Below are positions 43,320-53,193 of a stretch of 64,000 nt of DNA, in pieces. The DNA lies in contig JADLFW010000018.1 in assembly GCA_020849615.1 (NCBI GenBank), positions 119,722 to 183,721 on the forward strand. The letters run 5' to 3'. Both the position numbers and the translations under genes were made by a program. Position 1 is the first letter of the stretch, and each line of letters starts with the position of its first letter. Below the pieces are notes generated by a model that saw only the letters and a list, made by a program, of their open reading frames with translations, did no database searches and was not told the DNA's origin. Source of the DNA: Phycisphaerales bacterium (lineage in GTDB: Bacteria > Planctomycetota > Phycisphaerae > Phycisphaerales > UBA1924).

Positions 43320-43820
43320 ATGGAATCGGACAGGCGGCGGGCGATGAACGATGTGCCCAACGAGTGGAACTCGCTGACGGAGGCGATCATCGGCGCCGCC
43401 ATCGACGTTCATTCAGCGCTCGGTCCGGGCCTTCTGGAGCGCTTCTACGAGCAGGCCATGGCCCATGAGCTCGAATGTCGCCGCATCCCGTTCCAGCGGC
43501 AGCATCCCATCCGGCTCCGGTACAAGACGGTGGAACTCGGTGAGCAGTTCATCGATCTCGTCGTCGGCGGCCTCGTCGTCGTTGAGTTGAAGTCGGTCGA
43601 GCGGGTCCACGACACTCATCTGGCGCAGCTGGTCGCCTACATGCGGTCCGCCAAGTTGCCCCTGGGCCTGCTCATCAACTTCAACTGCGCCAGGCTCAAA
43701 GATGGCCTGTTTCGCCGCGTCGATTCCATCCGAACACCCGCCCCTCCATCCATGCTCGTCGAAATCCCGGCCGCCCAGCATGACGGCCGGGGCGCCTCTC
43801 CCGCTCGCCAACTCCCCTGA
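43320..43820 (+). CDS. GxxExxY family protein (PD-(D/E)XK nuclease-like)
   Basis: 166 residues. GLLERFYEQ contains the family-defining GxxExxY motif, and FIDLVVGGLVVVELKSV carries Asp followed by Glu-x-Lys in the pattern of PD-(D/E)XK nucleases. QLVAYMRSAKLPLGLLINF is the conserved C-terminal segment. The last ~30 residues are a non-conserved tail. The family is of unknown cellular role, with a nuclease fold predicted. ATG 43320 has GGAGG, supplied by the left inverted repeat, six bases upstream. The gene sits between inverted repeats and splits an otherwise tight operon, as an inserted cassette would. Confidence 0.9.
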   Translation: MESDRRRAMNDVPNEWNSLTEAIIGAAIDVHSALGPGLLERFYEQAMAHELECRRIPFQRQHPIRLRYKTVELGEQFIDLVVGGLVVVELKSVERVHDTHLAQLVAYMRSAKLPLGLLINFNCARLKDGLFRRVDSIRTPAPPSMLVEIPAAQHDGRGASPARQLP

Positions 43821-43847
43821 CATGCATCTCGCCGCGTCAATCTTCCT

Positions 43848-43889
43848 CTCCGCGTCACTCCGCCCGCTCCGCGACCTCCGCGTTCTCTT
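43848..43889 (+). repeat. Right inverted repeat flanking the GxxExxY gene
   Basis: Units CTCCGCGTC, (A) CTCCGCCCG, CTCCGCGAC, CTCCGCGTT, then CTCTT. It is the inverse of 43271-43312 and ends five bases before the ATG of the DUF58 gene. No direct target duplication is visible outside the pair. Confidence 0.9.
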
Positions 43890-43894
43890 CCAAC

Positions 43895-44914
43895 ATGCTT
43901 AGAACGTCAAACATCACCCGCCCCCGCGCTGTCGAGGACCTCCTCGATTCCAAACTCATCGCCCAGATCGAGCCCCTCGATCTCACCAGCCGCAAGATCT
44001 TCGCCGGCAAGCTGCTGGGCGAGCGCCGCTCCAAGAAGCGCGGGCAGTCGGTCGAGTTCGCCGACCACCGCCCGTACGTCGTCGGCGATGACCTCCGCCG
44101 CATCGACTGGAACATCTTCGGGCGCCTCGATCGCCTCTTCCTCAAGCTCTTCCTCGAGGAGGAGGACCTCGCGCTGCACCTGGTGCTCGATGCCTCCGAC
44201 TCCTCCGACTGCGGCGAGCCCAACAAGTTCATCTTCATGCAGCGGGCCGCCATGGCCCTGGGCTACATCGGCCTCGTCAACCTGAACCGGGTCTCGGCGA
44301 CGGTCATCGGCGGGGCGATGACTTCCACGCCGGCGATGAGTGGCAGCCTCGCCACGAAATCGCCGGGTTCCGCGGAAGCGGATGCATCGGAAGCGCCCGC
44401 TTCCTTCTCCCTCATCCACACCCTCAAGGACCTGCGCGGGCGACGCCGCACCCACGACCTGGCCCGGTTCCTCTGCGCTATCCGCCCGGGCGGCGCCCCC
44501 AACTTCACCGAGGCCTGCAAGCGCATCGCCCTGGCCCGCAAGGGCAAGGGCGTCATGCTCATCTTCTCCGATTACCTCCTCAAGGAAGGCTACGAGACGG
44601 GCCTGAAGATGCTCGTCGGCAAGGGCTACGACCTCATCCTCGTGCAGGTCCTCAGCCCCCAGGAGATCGACCCCGCCGGGCCCGGCGGCATCACCGGCGA
44701 CCTGCGCCTCAAGGATGTCGAGGATGCCGACCTCACCGAGATCACCATCTCCGCGCCGCTCCTCAAGCGCTACCGGGCCAACCTCGCCGCCTACTGCAAC
44801 CAGCTCTGCGAGTTCGCAGCCCGTCGCGAGATCGCGGTCATGACGATGCCGAGCGACACCCCCATCGACAAGCTCATCCTCGAATCGCTGAGAAAGCGGG
44901 GGGTGCTGCAGTGA
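43895..44914 (+). CDS. DUF58 domain protein (MoxR partner)
   Basis: 339 residues. The DUF58 signature RPYVVGDDLRRIDWNIFGR lies near residue 62, followed by a vWA-like region (LALHLVLDASDSS) and GVMLIFSDYL. DUF58 proteins are regular partners of MoxR ATPases; here the MoxR gene is 3.4 kb upstream on the same strand. A low-complexity Ser/Ala loop (SLATKSPGSAEADASEAPAS) interrupts the middle. The start follows directly after the right inverted repeat and lacks a clear ribosome site, so its native leader may have been replaced. Ends in a GTGA overlap with the next gene. Confidence 0.92.
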   Translation: MLRTSNITRPRAVEDLLDSKLIAQIEPLDLTSRKIFAGKLLGERRSKKRGQSVEFADHRPYVVGDDLRRIDWNIFGRLDRLFLKLFLEEEDLALHLVLDASDSSDCGEPNKFIFMQRAAMALGYIGLVNLNRVSATVIGGAMTSTPAMSGSLATKSPGSAEADASEAPASFSLIHTLKDLRGRRRTHDLARFLCAIRPGGAPNFTEACKRIALARKGKGVMLIFSDYLLKEGYETGLKMLVGKGYDLILVQVLSPQEIDPAGPGGITGDLRLKDVEDADLTEITISAPLLKRYRANLAAYCNQLCEFAARREIAVMTMPSDTPIDKLILESLRKRGVLQ

Positions 44915-45657
44915 ACGCCGGGCCCACGCCCTACGCCGAGTACCGACGCCGGCGGCGCCGCCTCGCCCGCGCTGGAGTGGCGCTCGTGATCGCAATGATG
45001 CTGACCATCGGAGTGGCGATAGCAGTTTCCCTGCTGAGTCCCGTAGCAACCGTCTTTAACCCAGATCCAACTTCTTTCGGTCCCGTCGCCTACAAGGGGT
45101 GGGGCGTACGTGGAACGATCAGCCAGCGCCGTGTCAGCCCGATGAACCCGCTCACGGGTGAACCGTTTGTCCAGCGTTTGCTCTTTGACCAGAAGGTATC
45201 GTGCGGCTGGCCGCTGCCGGCCCTGGGGTTCCGCGTCGTCGATCTTGAGCAATCGCCGCGAATCCCGACTCGGCTGTTTTCGACGTGCCTTGATCCGCGC
45301 GACCTTGCATACGACACATGGCTCATTGGTGGAATCCCCGCGCACCAGCAGCGTAGTTCCTCGATCTTCTATATTGGTCACATCCCCCTCACCCCTCGCC
45401 CCCTCGGCTTCACCATCAACACGCTCCTCGCCGCGATCCCGCTCTACCTTCTCCTCGGCGGCTGGACCGACCTCCGGGCCGCGTTCCGCCTGCGCAAGGG
45501 CCGCTGCCCGCGCTGCGGCTACGACGCCCGCGGCCTGGCCGCCTGCCCCGAGTGCGGGCTTGAATCGCCCCCGGCCCCATCCCGCGCCCAGCACATCGAC
45601 ATTTGCCATTTGCCATTTGCTATTTGCAATTTGTCCCCTCGCCAAGGCTCCCAATGA
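44911..45657 (+). CDS. Two-helix membrane protein with CPRCG zinc ribbon
   Basis: 248 residues. A basic N-terminus (RRRRRRLARAG) leads to a membrane helix (VALVIAMMLTIGVAIAVSLL), an external domain of ~110 residues, a second helix (LLAAIPLYLLLGGW) and a cytoplasmic zinc ribbon CPRCGYDARGLAACPECG. This architecture is common in planctomycete proteins of unknown function. Bases ~45000-45370 use noticeably less GC at third positions than neighbours. The final ~15 residues (ICHLPFAICNLS) come from a 7-bp repeat array and are probably not part of the ancestral protein. GTG start overlaps the DUF58 stop; the stop overlaps the next start by ATGA. Confidence 0.8.
   Translation: MNAGPTPYAEYRRRRRRLARAGVALVIAMMLTIGVAIAVSLLSPVATVFNPDPTSFGPVAYKGWGVRGTISQRRVSPMNPLTGEPFVQRLLFDQKVSCGWPLPALGFRVVDLEQSPRIPTRLFSTCLDPRDLAYDTWLIGGIPAHQQRSSSIFYIGHIPLTPRPLGFTINTLLAAIPLYLLLGGWTDLRAAFRLRKGRCPRCGYDARGLAACPECGLESPPAPSRAQHIDICHLPFAICNLSPRQGSQ
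45601..45635 (+). repeat. 7-bp periodic repeat array (ATTTGCC type)
   Basis: Five heptamers: ATTTGCC, ATTTGCC, ATTTGCT, ATTTGCA, ATTTGTC. It lies 19 bases before the ATG of the BatA-like gene and is translated as the tail of the preceding protein. Confidence 0.88.
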
Positions 45658-47813
45658 CTTGGTTAACCCCCCTCATCGCCGGCATCGCCGCCGCCATCGC
45701 GGTGCCGACTCTGCTCATCCTCTACTTCCTCAAGCTTCGCCGCCGCCAGGTGGAGGTCTCCACAACGCTCCTGTGGAAGAAGGCCATCCAGGACCTCCAG
45801 GCCAACGCGCCCTTCCAGAAGCTCCGCCGCAACATCCTGCTGCTGCTCCAGCTCCTCATCCTCGCCGCCGCCCTTTTCGCGGTGGCCCAGCCGCAGCTCA
45901 TGAACACCGGCATCGACACCCAGCGCCACATCATCATGATCGACCGCTCGGCATCCATGTCCGCCGAGGATGAGACCGAAGGCTCCGCCGCCCGCTCGCG
46001 GCTCGACGCCGCCAAGGATCAGGCCCGCGCTTTCATCGACACCCTCCGCGAGCCATCCCTCTTTGACCGCTCCCGCGGCGATGAGGCCATGATCATCGCC
46101 TTCGATGCCTCCGGCGAGATCCGCCAGCCCTTCACCAACGACCGCCGCCTGCTCAAGTCCGCCATCGACGCCATCACGCCCGTCGATACGCCTACCTCCC
46201 TCGATGAGGCCATGAAGCTCGCCATGGCCAACTCCCCCCGCAAGCAGCACATCGAAGGCAACACGGTCACCAACATCGAGGGCCTCTACAACCGCGAGCC
46301 CATCTCCCTGCAGATCTGGACCGATGGTCGCATCCCCGATGCCGGCAAGACCAAGCCCGGCAACGATGATGTCATCGTGGTCCACCGCGTGGGCCAGACC
46401 AGCACCGGCAACATCGGCATCGTCTCCTCCCGCGCTGAACGGGCCTTTGACCAGCCCATCAAGCTCAGCCTCTTCGTCGGCCTGCAATCCACCGAGCCCC
46501 AGGCCCGCGATGTCGATGTTGAGCTCTCGATCGACGGCCAGGTCGTCGGCATCCGCTCCGTTTCGCTCCCCGCCGCCAAGACCGAGACCTCCGGCGAAGG
46601 CCCGGCCGCTGTCACCCGCACCGTCCCCGCCACCGGCGGTGTGGTCTTCAAAATGGACCGCGCCGAAGCCGGGCTGGCCACCATCCGCCTGCGAGTCCCC
46701 GCCGGGGGCGCCGGCGGCACCAGCGGCCTCGATGCCCTCGAGACCGACAACCGGGCCTGGGTCGCGATCCCCCCCGCGGCCCGGCTCTCCGTCGCCGTCG
46801 TCACCTCCGGCAACCTCTTCCTCAGCGCAGCCCTCAAGGGCCTCCCCCTCGCCGAGCTCGCGCAGTTCACCCCCGCCGACTTCGAAAAGCTCCTCGCAGA
46901 CGGCAAGGCCGGCAAGTACGACGTCATCATCCTCGACGGCTGGCTCCCCGCCCCCAAGCGCCCCGCCGCCGGGGCCCCCGGCCTTTCCACCGCCGACATC
47001 CTCCCGCCGGGCCGCTACCTCATCCTCAACTCGATCCCCGGGCCCGGCTTCCTCCTCACCGATCTGGGCAAGGGTGAAACCTCCGCCATCATCGACTGGC
47101 GCCGCGATCACCCCGTCATGAAGGGTGTCAATCTCGAGAGCGTCATCATCGCCGAATCGCGCCCCGTCCAGCCGATCACCAGGTCCGGCTCCAGCGCTTC
47201 GGTCTCCATCCTCGCCACCAGCGACCGCGGGCCCGCCATCGTCGAGATCGGCGCCCCCGAGTGGCGCGCCATCGCGGCCCCCTTCGATGTCGCCGCCTCC
47301 ACCTGGCCCTTCGATGTCTCCTTCGTCGTCTTCATGGCCCAGAGCGTCAACTACCTCGGCTCCGACCGCTGGGCCGCCGCCGGCGGCTCGGCCCGCGCGG
47401 TCCAGCCCGGCTCCGTCCTCTCCGACCGCCTCCCCGCCGGCGCCCAGTCCGTCCGCGTCCGCGAGCCGGGCCCCGACGGCCGCACCGTCGAGATCGCCGT
47501 CGCCGCCGACGGCCGGGTCGTGTACGGGCCCATCCGCGCCAGCGGCGCCTACGAGCTCTCCTGGATCGGCCCGGCCGGGCCCGGCGACCGCACCGACGGC
47601 GGCCGCGTTTCCCGCACCTACGCCGCCAACCTCCTCGACAGCGCGGAATCCGACATCGCCGCCGCCCAAGAACTGACGCTCGCCTCCTCCGTCGTTCAGG
47701 CCCGCCAGACCGGCGCCACCGCCACCCGCAAGCTCTGGCCTTGGCTCATCCTCGGCGCCCTGGCCATCCTCATGCTCGAGTGGTTCGTCTACAACAAGAA
47801 GGTCCAGGTCTGA
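45654..47813 (+). CDS. BatA-type vWA membrane protein
   Basis: 719 residues. The N-terminus has the BatA layout: a first helix (AAAIAVPTLLILYFLKL), a basic loop ending QKLRRN, then a second helix (LLLLQLLILAAALFAVAQP). A vWA domain with MIDAS motif DRSASMS follows (~101). Beta-rich periplasmic sequence with a Gly/Pro hinge (YDVIILDGWLPAPKRPA), which resembles a GATase1-like fold, continues to a C-terminal helix (LWPWLILGALAILMLEWFV). Expected to be the membrane receptor/effector of the MoxR-DUF58 pair. The start is fixed by ATGA overlap; the longer frame begins inside the repeat array. Confidence 0.9.
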   Translation: MTWLTPLIAGIAAAIAVPTLLILYFLKLRRRQVEVSTTLLWKKAIQDLQANAPFQKLRRNILLLLQLLILAAALFAVAQPQLMNTGIDTQRHIIMIDRSASMSAEDETEGSAARSRLDAAKDQARAFIDTLREPSLFDRSRGDEAMIIAFDASGEIRQPFTNDRRLLKSAIDAITPVDTPTSLDEAMKLAMANSPRKQHIEGNTVTNIEGLYNREPISLQIWTDGRIPDAGKTKPGNDDVIVVHRVGQTSTGNIGIVSSRAERAFDQPIKLSLFVGLQSTEPQARDVDVELSIDGQVVGIRSVSLPAAKTETSGEGPAAVTRTVPATGGVVFKMDRAEAGLATIRLRVPAGGAGGTSGLDALETDNRAWVAIPPAARLSVAVVTSGNLFLSAALKGLPLAELAQFTPADFEKLLADGKAGKYDVIILDGWLPAPKRPAAGAPGLSTADILPPGRYLILNSIPGPGFLLTDLGKGETSAIIDWRRDHPVMKGVNLESVIIAESRPVQPITRSGSSASVSILATSDRGPAIVEIGAPEWRAIAAPFDVAASTWPFDVSFVVFMAQSVNYLGSDRWAAAGGSARAVQPGSVLSDRLPAGAQSVRVREPGPDGRTVEIAVAADGRVVYGPIRASGAYELSWIGPAGPGDRTDGGRVSRTYAANLLDSAESDIAAAQELTLASSVVQARQTGATATRKLWPWLILGALAILMLEWFVYNKKVQV

Positions 47814-47818
47814 TCGTG

Positions 47819-47845
47819 GGTGGCACAGGCGTCCCGCCTGTGACC
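47819..47845 (+). repeat. REP-like hairpin (GGTGGCACAGGC family)
   Basis: CACAGGCG (47824-47831), TCC, CGCCTGTG (47835-47842) form a perfect 8-bp stem, extended by GGGT/ACCC outside a short bulge. It lies six bases after the BatA-like stop in the only sizeable gap of this operon. It resembles the intragenic hairpin at 56638. It could also attenuate transcription, though no T tract follows. Confidence 0.7.
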
Positions 47846-47971
47846 CGGACACCAACGGCACGACCAAACCGACGGCGGGTCCCGCGCTCGATACCTCAAC
47901 CAGTCGAACCCCGCTCCTGATCGATCCGTAACCCCTGAACTCGACCCCCGCACTCCCGAGACCCACGCCGC

Positions 47972-50346
47972 TTGAGATTCCTCCTCCCCTTTCTGCTCCT
48001 CCTCCTCTCCGCCCCGGCCCGCGCCCAGACCGCCGACACCCCCGCCCTCCCGCCGGGCCAGGCCGCCGCCATCACCGATGTCCGCTTCGGGTGGCAGAAC
48101 GCCATCATCCCCGAACGCTGGAACCCCATCCGCGTCTTCATCACCGGCGGTGACAAGGGCTTCAGCGGCCTCCTCATCACCGAGTTCAACCAGGATGCCT
48201 CCCAGGCCGCCCGCATCGTCACCCCCGCCGCCGCCACGCCGGGCCGCACCACCCCCATCGATCTCGCCGCCGCGCTCCCCGGCTCCTTCGAGCGCATCGA
48301 GTTCACCCTCATCTCCGACACCGGCCTCGAAATCCAGCGCCTCACCTTCGACCACCTGCCGGGCCCGCGCGAACTCGATCTCGACCCCGTCCGCCTCTTC
48401 GACCAGGGCCTCATCCTCTCGCTGGGCCAGCTGTCGGTCTCCTCCGCCTTCGACGCCGTTCCCGACAAAACGCCGCCCAGCGCCATCGCCCCTCCCGATC
48501 CAGACGCCGACCCCGATGCCGAGTTCTCGTTCGAAGTCCCCCGGCCCCTCACCGGCGAAGACCTCGCCACGAAGCGCTGGGCCGATCTCAAGCTCTCCCG
48601 CCTCGAGCCCGGCTCCCTCCCCTTCCTCTGGACCGCCTACGACTCGGCCCAGGCCCTCATCATCCGCACCGAATCCGCCGCTGATGCCGACCCCCGCGCG
48701 ATCGACGCCGTGAAGGCCTGGGTCCGCTCCGGCGGACGGCTCATCCTCATCGTCGATACGCCGGGCCCGCGCTGGCGACGCTGGCTCCCCGACGGACCAG
48801 CCGGCGAACTCATCACCGTCTCCGAAGTCCTCCGCACGCCCCTCCCCGCGACCATCAGTGCTGCGATCGACGCCGCGGAAGACGCCCAGCCCGCGCCCGC
48901 CGCTCAGGCCCGCGCCCTGAGGCTCACCGCCCGCGGAGAAGCCGAAGCCTGGTCTCTCGATTGGCCGCTCGAAACCTCCGACGCCGGGCCGGCGGGTCTC
49001 ATCGCCCAAGGCCCGGTCGGCTTCGGCTGGGTCGTGGTCGTCGGCATCGAGCCCCAGGCCTGCCTCCAGAGTCTTTCGAAACCCGGGCTCACCGCTGTCT
49101 GGCGCCAGGTGCTCGACGATCCCCTCGCGCCATGGTTGCAGGAACCCCGCGATGACAGCCTGCAGTTCATGCGATTCTCAGGCGCCGCCTCGGGCGCCTC
49201 GGCCCGCGCACGCCAGGCCCTCTCGCAGATCCTCGACCTCCTCACCGACGCCGCCCCCCTCGGCGCGGGCGTCATCGCCATGATCCTCGGCGGCATGCTC
49301 CTGCTCACGCTGCTCGTCGGGCCGATCGACGCCCTCGCCCTCCGCAGGCTCCGGCTCCGCCAGCACTCCTGGCTCACCGCCCTGGGCTGGATCACCCTCA
49401 TGTCCCTCATCGCCTACGCCGTGCCCCCCCTCGTGCGCACGGGCCCGGATGTCATCCACCGCCTCCGCATCACCGACATCATCGCCGACCCCGACGCCGG
49501 GCCCGGCGGCGGCCTCGCCTGGAACTCCGGCGTCACCACCCTCTTTGCCTCCCGCGCCGGGCCCATCAACCTCGAGCCCTTCGACCCCGGCGTCTGGTGG
49601 CGCGGCGTCTCCGCCGCCTACGCCCAGCCGGGCGGACGGCGATTGCTCCCCCCCTTTCCCACCCGCATCGACACGGGCGGGCCCGGCGGCCAGGAACTCC
49701 GCGGCGCTGCCCCCGCCGGCCTGACCCAGGGCCAGTGGACCATCCGCGCTGTAACCGATGATGGCCCGGCGCGGGCCGACCTCTCCGCCCGCCTCCGCCG
49801 CGTCGATGACCACTGGCAGATCACCCTCATCGGCGTCCCGCCGCAGGCCCGAATCTCGCAGTGCGACCTCACGATCGCCGGCACGACCCACCTCGTGCAG
49901 TGGTCCAGCGCTTCCGCACCCGCGACCGAAAGCTCGCTCCGCATCTGGCGCGGGCGATCGATCCCCGTGACCGACGCGAGCCGCGAGCCGCGCTCGGCCC
50001 GGCCCGATGATGCTCCCACCGATGATGAGCCCCTCGCGCAGGTCGGCCAGACCATCATGACCGCGCGGGTCGCGGCCGCTCTTGACCCCGCGCCACTGTC
50101 TGGGCCCGCCTTCAGCCCCGACAGCATCCCGCTCGCCACCGCTCTCGAACTCCCCGGCGCTGCCGACCGCTCACCCTCGATCAAGTTCCGGGCCGATTCG
50201 AGCCGCTGGGCCCAGCTCCGCCTGCTCGCGACCGGGCTGCCTCCCGCGTACCCGGCGGCCGGCCAGGCCCGCCAGACCAGCTCCGCCGTCTATCGCCTGC
50301 TCATCCCGATCGACCCCGACGCGGCCGATCTCCCCGAGGACGCCGA

Positions 50347-50350
<4 letters not shown>
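47972..50350 (+). CDS. Large exported membrane protein of the MoxR/ABC module
   Basis: 792 residues. Signal peptide (LLPFLLLLLSAPARAQ), a long periplasmic region with a GATase1-like alpha/beta part (VKAWVRSGGRLILIVDTPG), then two membrane helices (APLGAGVIAMILGGMLLLTLLVG and LTALGWITLMSLIAYAVPPL) near residues 430-490. A second beta-rich periplasmic domain follows. The layout is reminiscent of exported partners of ABC-2 transporters such as GldG-like proteins, but I cannot assign it. TTG start at 47972 begins the signal peptide; no good ribosome site precedes it. Stop overlaps the ABC ATPase start by ATGA. Confidence 0.8.
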
Positions 50351-51278
<928 letters not shown>

Positions 51279-51282
<4 letters not shown>

Positions 51283-53135
51283 CCGCGCCCGAGACCCACG
51301 CCAGGCTCGGCTTCCGCGATCGCGTCGAGCGGGCCTGGCCGTTCTCCCTCTTCTTCAACCCCGTCTTTCAGAAGGAGATGCGGGCCGCCGGCCACCGCTC
51401 GGGCACCTACATCGCCCGCGGCATCTACGGCGGGCTCATGTTCGGCATCGTCACCATCGCCCTCGTCGGCGCGGTCATCGAGTCCCAGGGCGCCTCCTCC
51501 GACGCCCAGGCCCTCCAGCAGCTCGCCCCCCTCATGGCCGTCGTCCTCGCCTGGTTCGGCCTCTTCATGCTCGCCTTCATCGCCCCCGTCATGACCGTCC
51601 CCGCCTTCATGGATGAACGCCGCCGACGCACCCTCCCGGTCCTCATGACCACACCCCTCACCAGCGCCCAGATCGTCTGCGCCAAGCTCGCCAGCCAGAC
51701 CATCCAGCTCCTCATCCTCGCCCTGCTGGGCCTGCCCGTCGTCCTCGGCCTCCGCATCTTCGGCGGCGTGCCCGCTTCCTTCCTCCTCCAGTCCAACGCC
51801 ATCCTCCTCTCCGCTGCCCTCCTGGTCTCCACCATCGGCCTGCGCTTCTCCCTCTACCGCCAGCGCTCCGATGTCGCCATCGTCGCCGCCTTCGTCACCG
51901 CCGCCTTCATCCAGTTCGGGCCCATCCTTCTTATCGGCGTCGCCCAGTGGGCCGGCGCGAGCAACCGCATCCTCGTCGTCATGCCCATCACCTGCTCCCC
52001 CATCGCCCTCGCCACCATCACCGCCGAGCTCATGGGCGGCGGGGGCGGGCCGCCCTGGGGCTCCGCCGGCATCTGGCTCGGTCACACCGTCTACAACCTC
52101 GCCTGGTCCCTCATCTTCATCCTCACCACCATCCTCCAGCTCCGACGCGTCCTCCGCCTCGAAGGCGCCGGCATCAACTACCTCAAGCCGGGCCGGCGCG
52201 AACGCCGCCGCGCCGCCCTTTCTCTCGACGCCCCCGCGCCCGCCGCCGCCGGCGCTCCCGCGCCCCCCGAGTCCATCGCGCCGCCCCCGCCCGCCGCCGA
52301 CCGCCACCCGCGGGAAGTGGGAGACCGCCCCGTCCTCTGGCGCGAGCTCCGCCAGGCCACCTTCCGCACCCGCCGCGGCGCCATCCTCACTACCGCCGGG
52401 CTCGCCATCGTCATCCTCATCCTCTACTCCCGCATCGAGATCAACGATGTCGGCCTCCACATGCTCATCGCGATCCCGGCCCTGCTCTTCATCCTCCTCC
52501 GGGCCGCCGCCGGCAGCACCGCTTCCTTCACCTCCGAACGCGAATCCCGCACCCTCGAAACCCTCCTCACCACACCCCTCTCCGCCCGCGAGATCGTCTG
52601 GAGCAAGTTCCTCGGCGCCCTCCGCCGCCAGTGGTACACCCCCGCCATCCTCTTCACCCACCTCCTCCTCATGGCCGCCCTTGGCGCTCTCCACCCCGTC
52701 ATCCTCCTCCACACCGCCATCATCCTCGCCGGCGCCATCATCTTCCTCTCCGCCACCGGCATCCTCCTCGGCCTCATCATCCGCCGCTCCACCACAGCCT
52801 CCATCGCCAACATCTGCGTCGGCCTCATCCTCTGGGCCGGGCTGCCGGGCCTGCTCGCCCTCATCGCCGAGTTCCTCTCCTTCACCCGCTCCTTCCCCTG
52901 GGAGCCCATCGGCACCTTCCTCTTCATGATCAACCCCTTGGGGCAGCTCATCAGCTCGATCGAAGGCGCCTCCCACTCCAACCTCGCCTACGGCTCGCCC
53001 GGCTTCGGCACCTACCCCCTCTGGATCTTCACCCTCTTCATGCTCGCCTCCAGCCTCGGCTACGCCCTCATCTCCTTCGCCCTCCTCGCCCTCTCGGCCC
53101 GGCTCTTCACCGCCTCCGCGGGACGCACCTCCTGA
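51279..53135 (+). CDS. ABC-2 permease with internal duplication
   Basis: 618 residues, about 12 membrane helices. The two halves each carry the same cytoplasmic motif, RTLPVLMTTPLTSAQIVCAK in the first and RTLETLLTTPLSAREIVWSK in the second, showing that two ABC-2 permease domains are fused. A Pro/Ala-rich linker (DAPAPAAAGAPAPPESIAPP) joins them. With the neighbouring ATPase this would make a complete exporter from a single permease chain. GTG start overlaps the ATPase stop. The next gene begins 58 bases later. Confidence 0.9.
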
Positions 53136-53193
53136 TCCCGCCCGGTGTGCCTTTCTCTTCTGGCACCCCGCCCCGCTGGCCGATATCCCCCTC

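Noticed and set aside
43271..43889. GxxExxY cassette considered as a classical insertion sequence
   Set aside because: No transposase of any known type and no target-site duplication; described instead as a repeat-flanked cassette.
45663..47966. 767-aa minus-strand frame opposite the BatA-like gene
   Set aside because: Gly/Asp/Ala-rich shadow; the plus strand has membrane helices and MIDAS motif.
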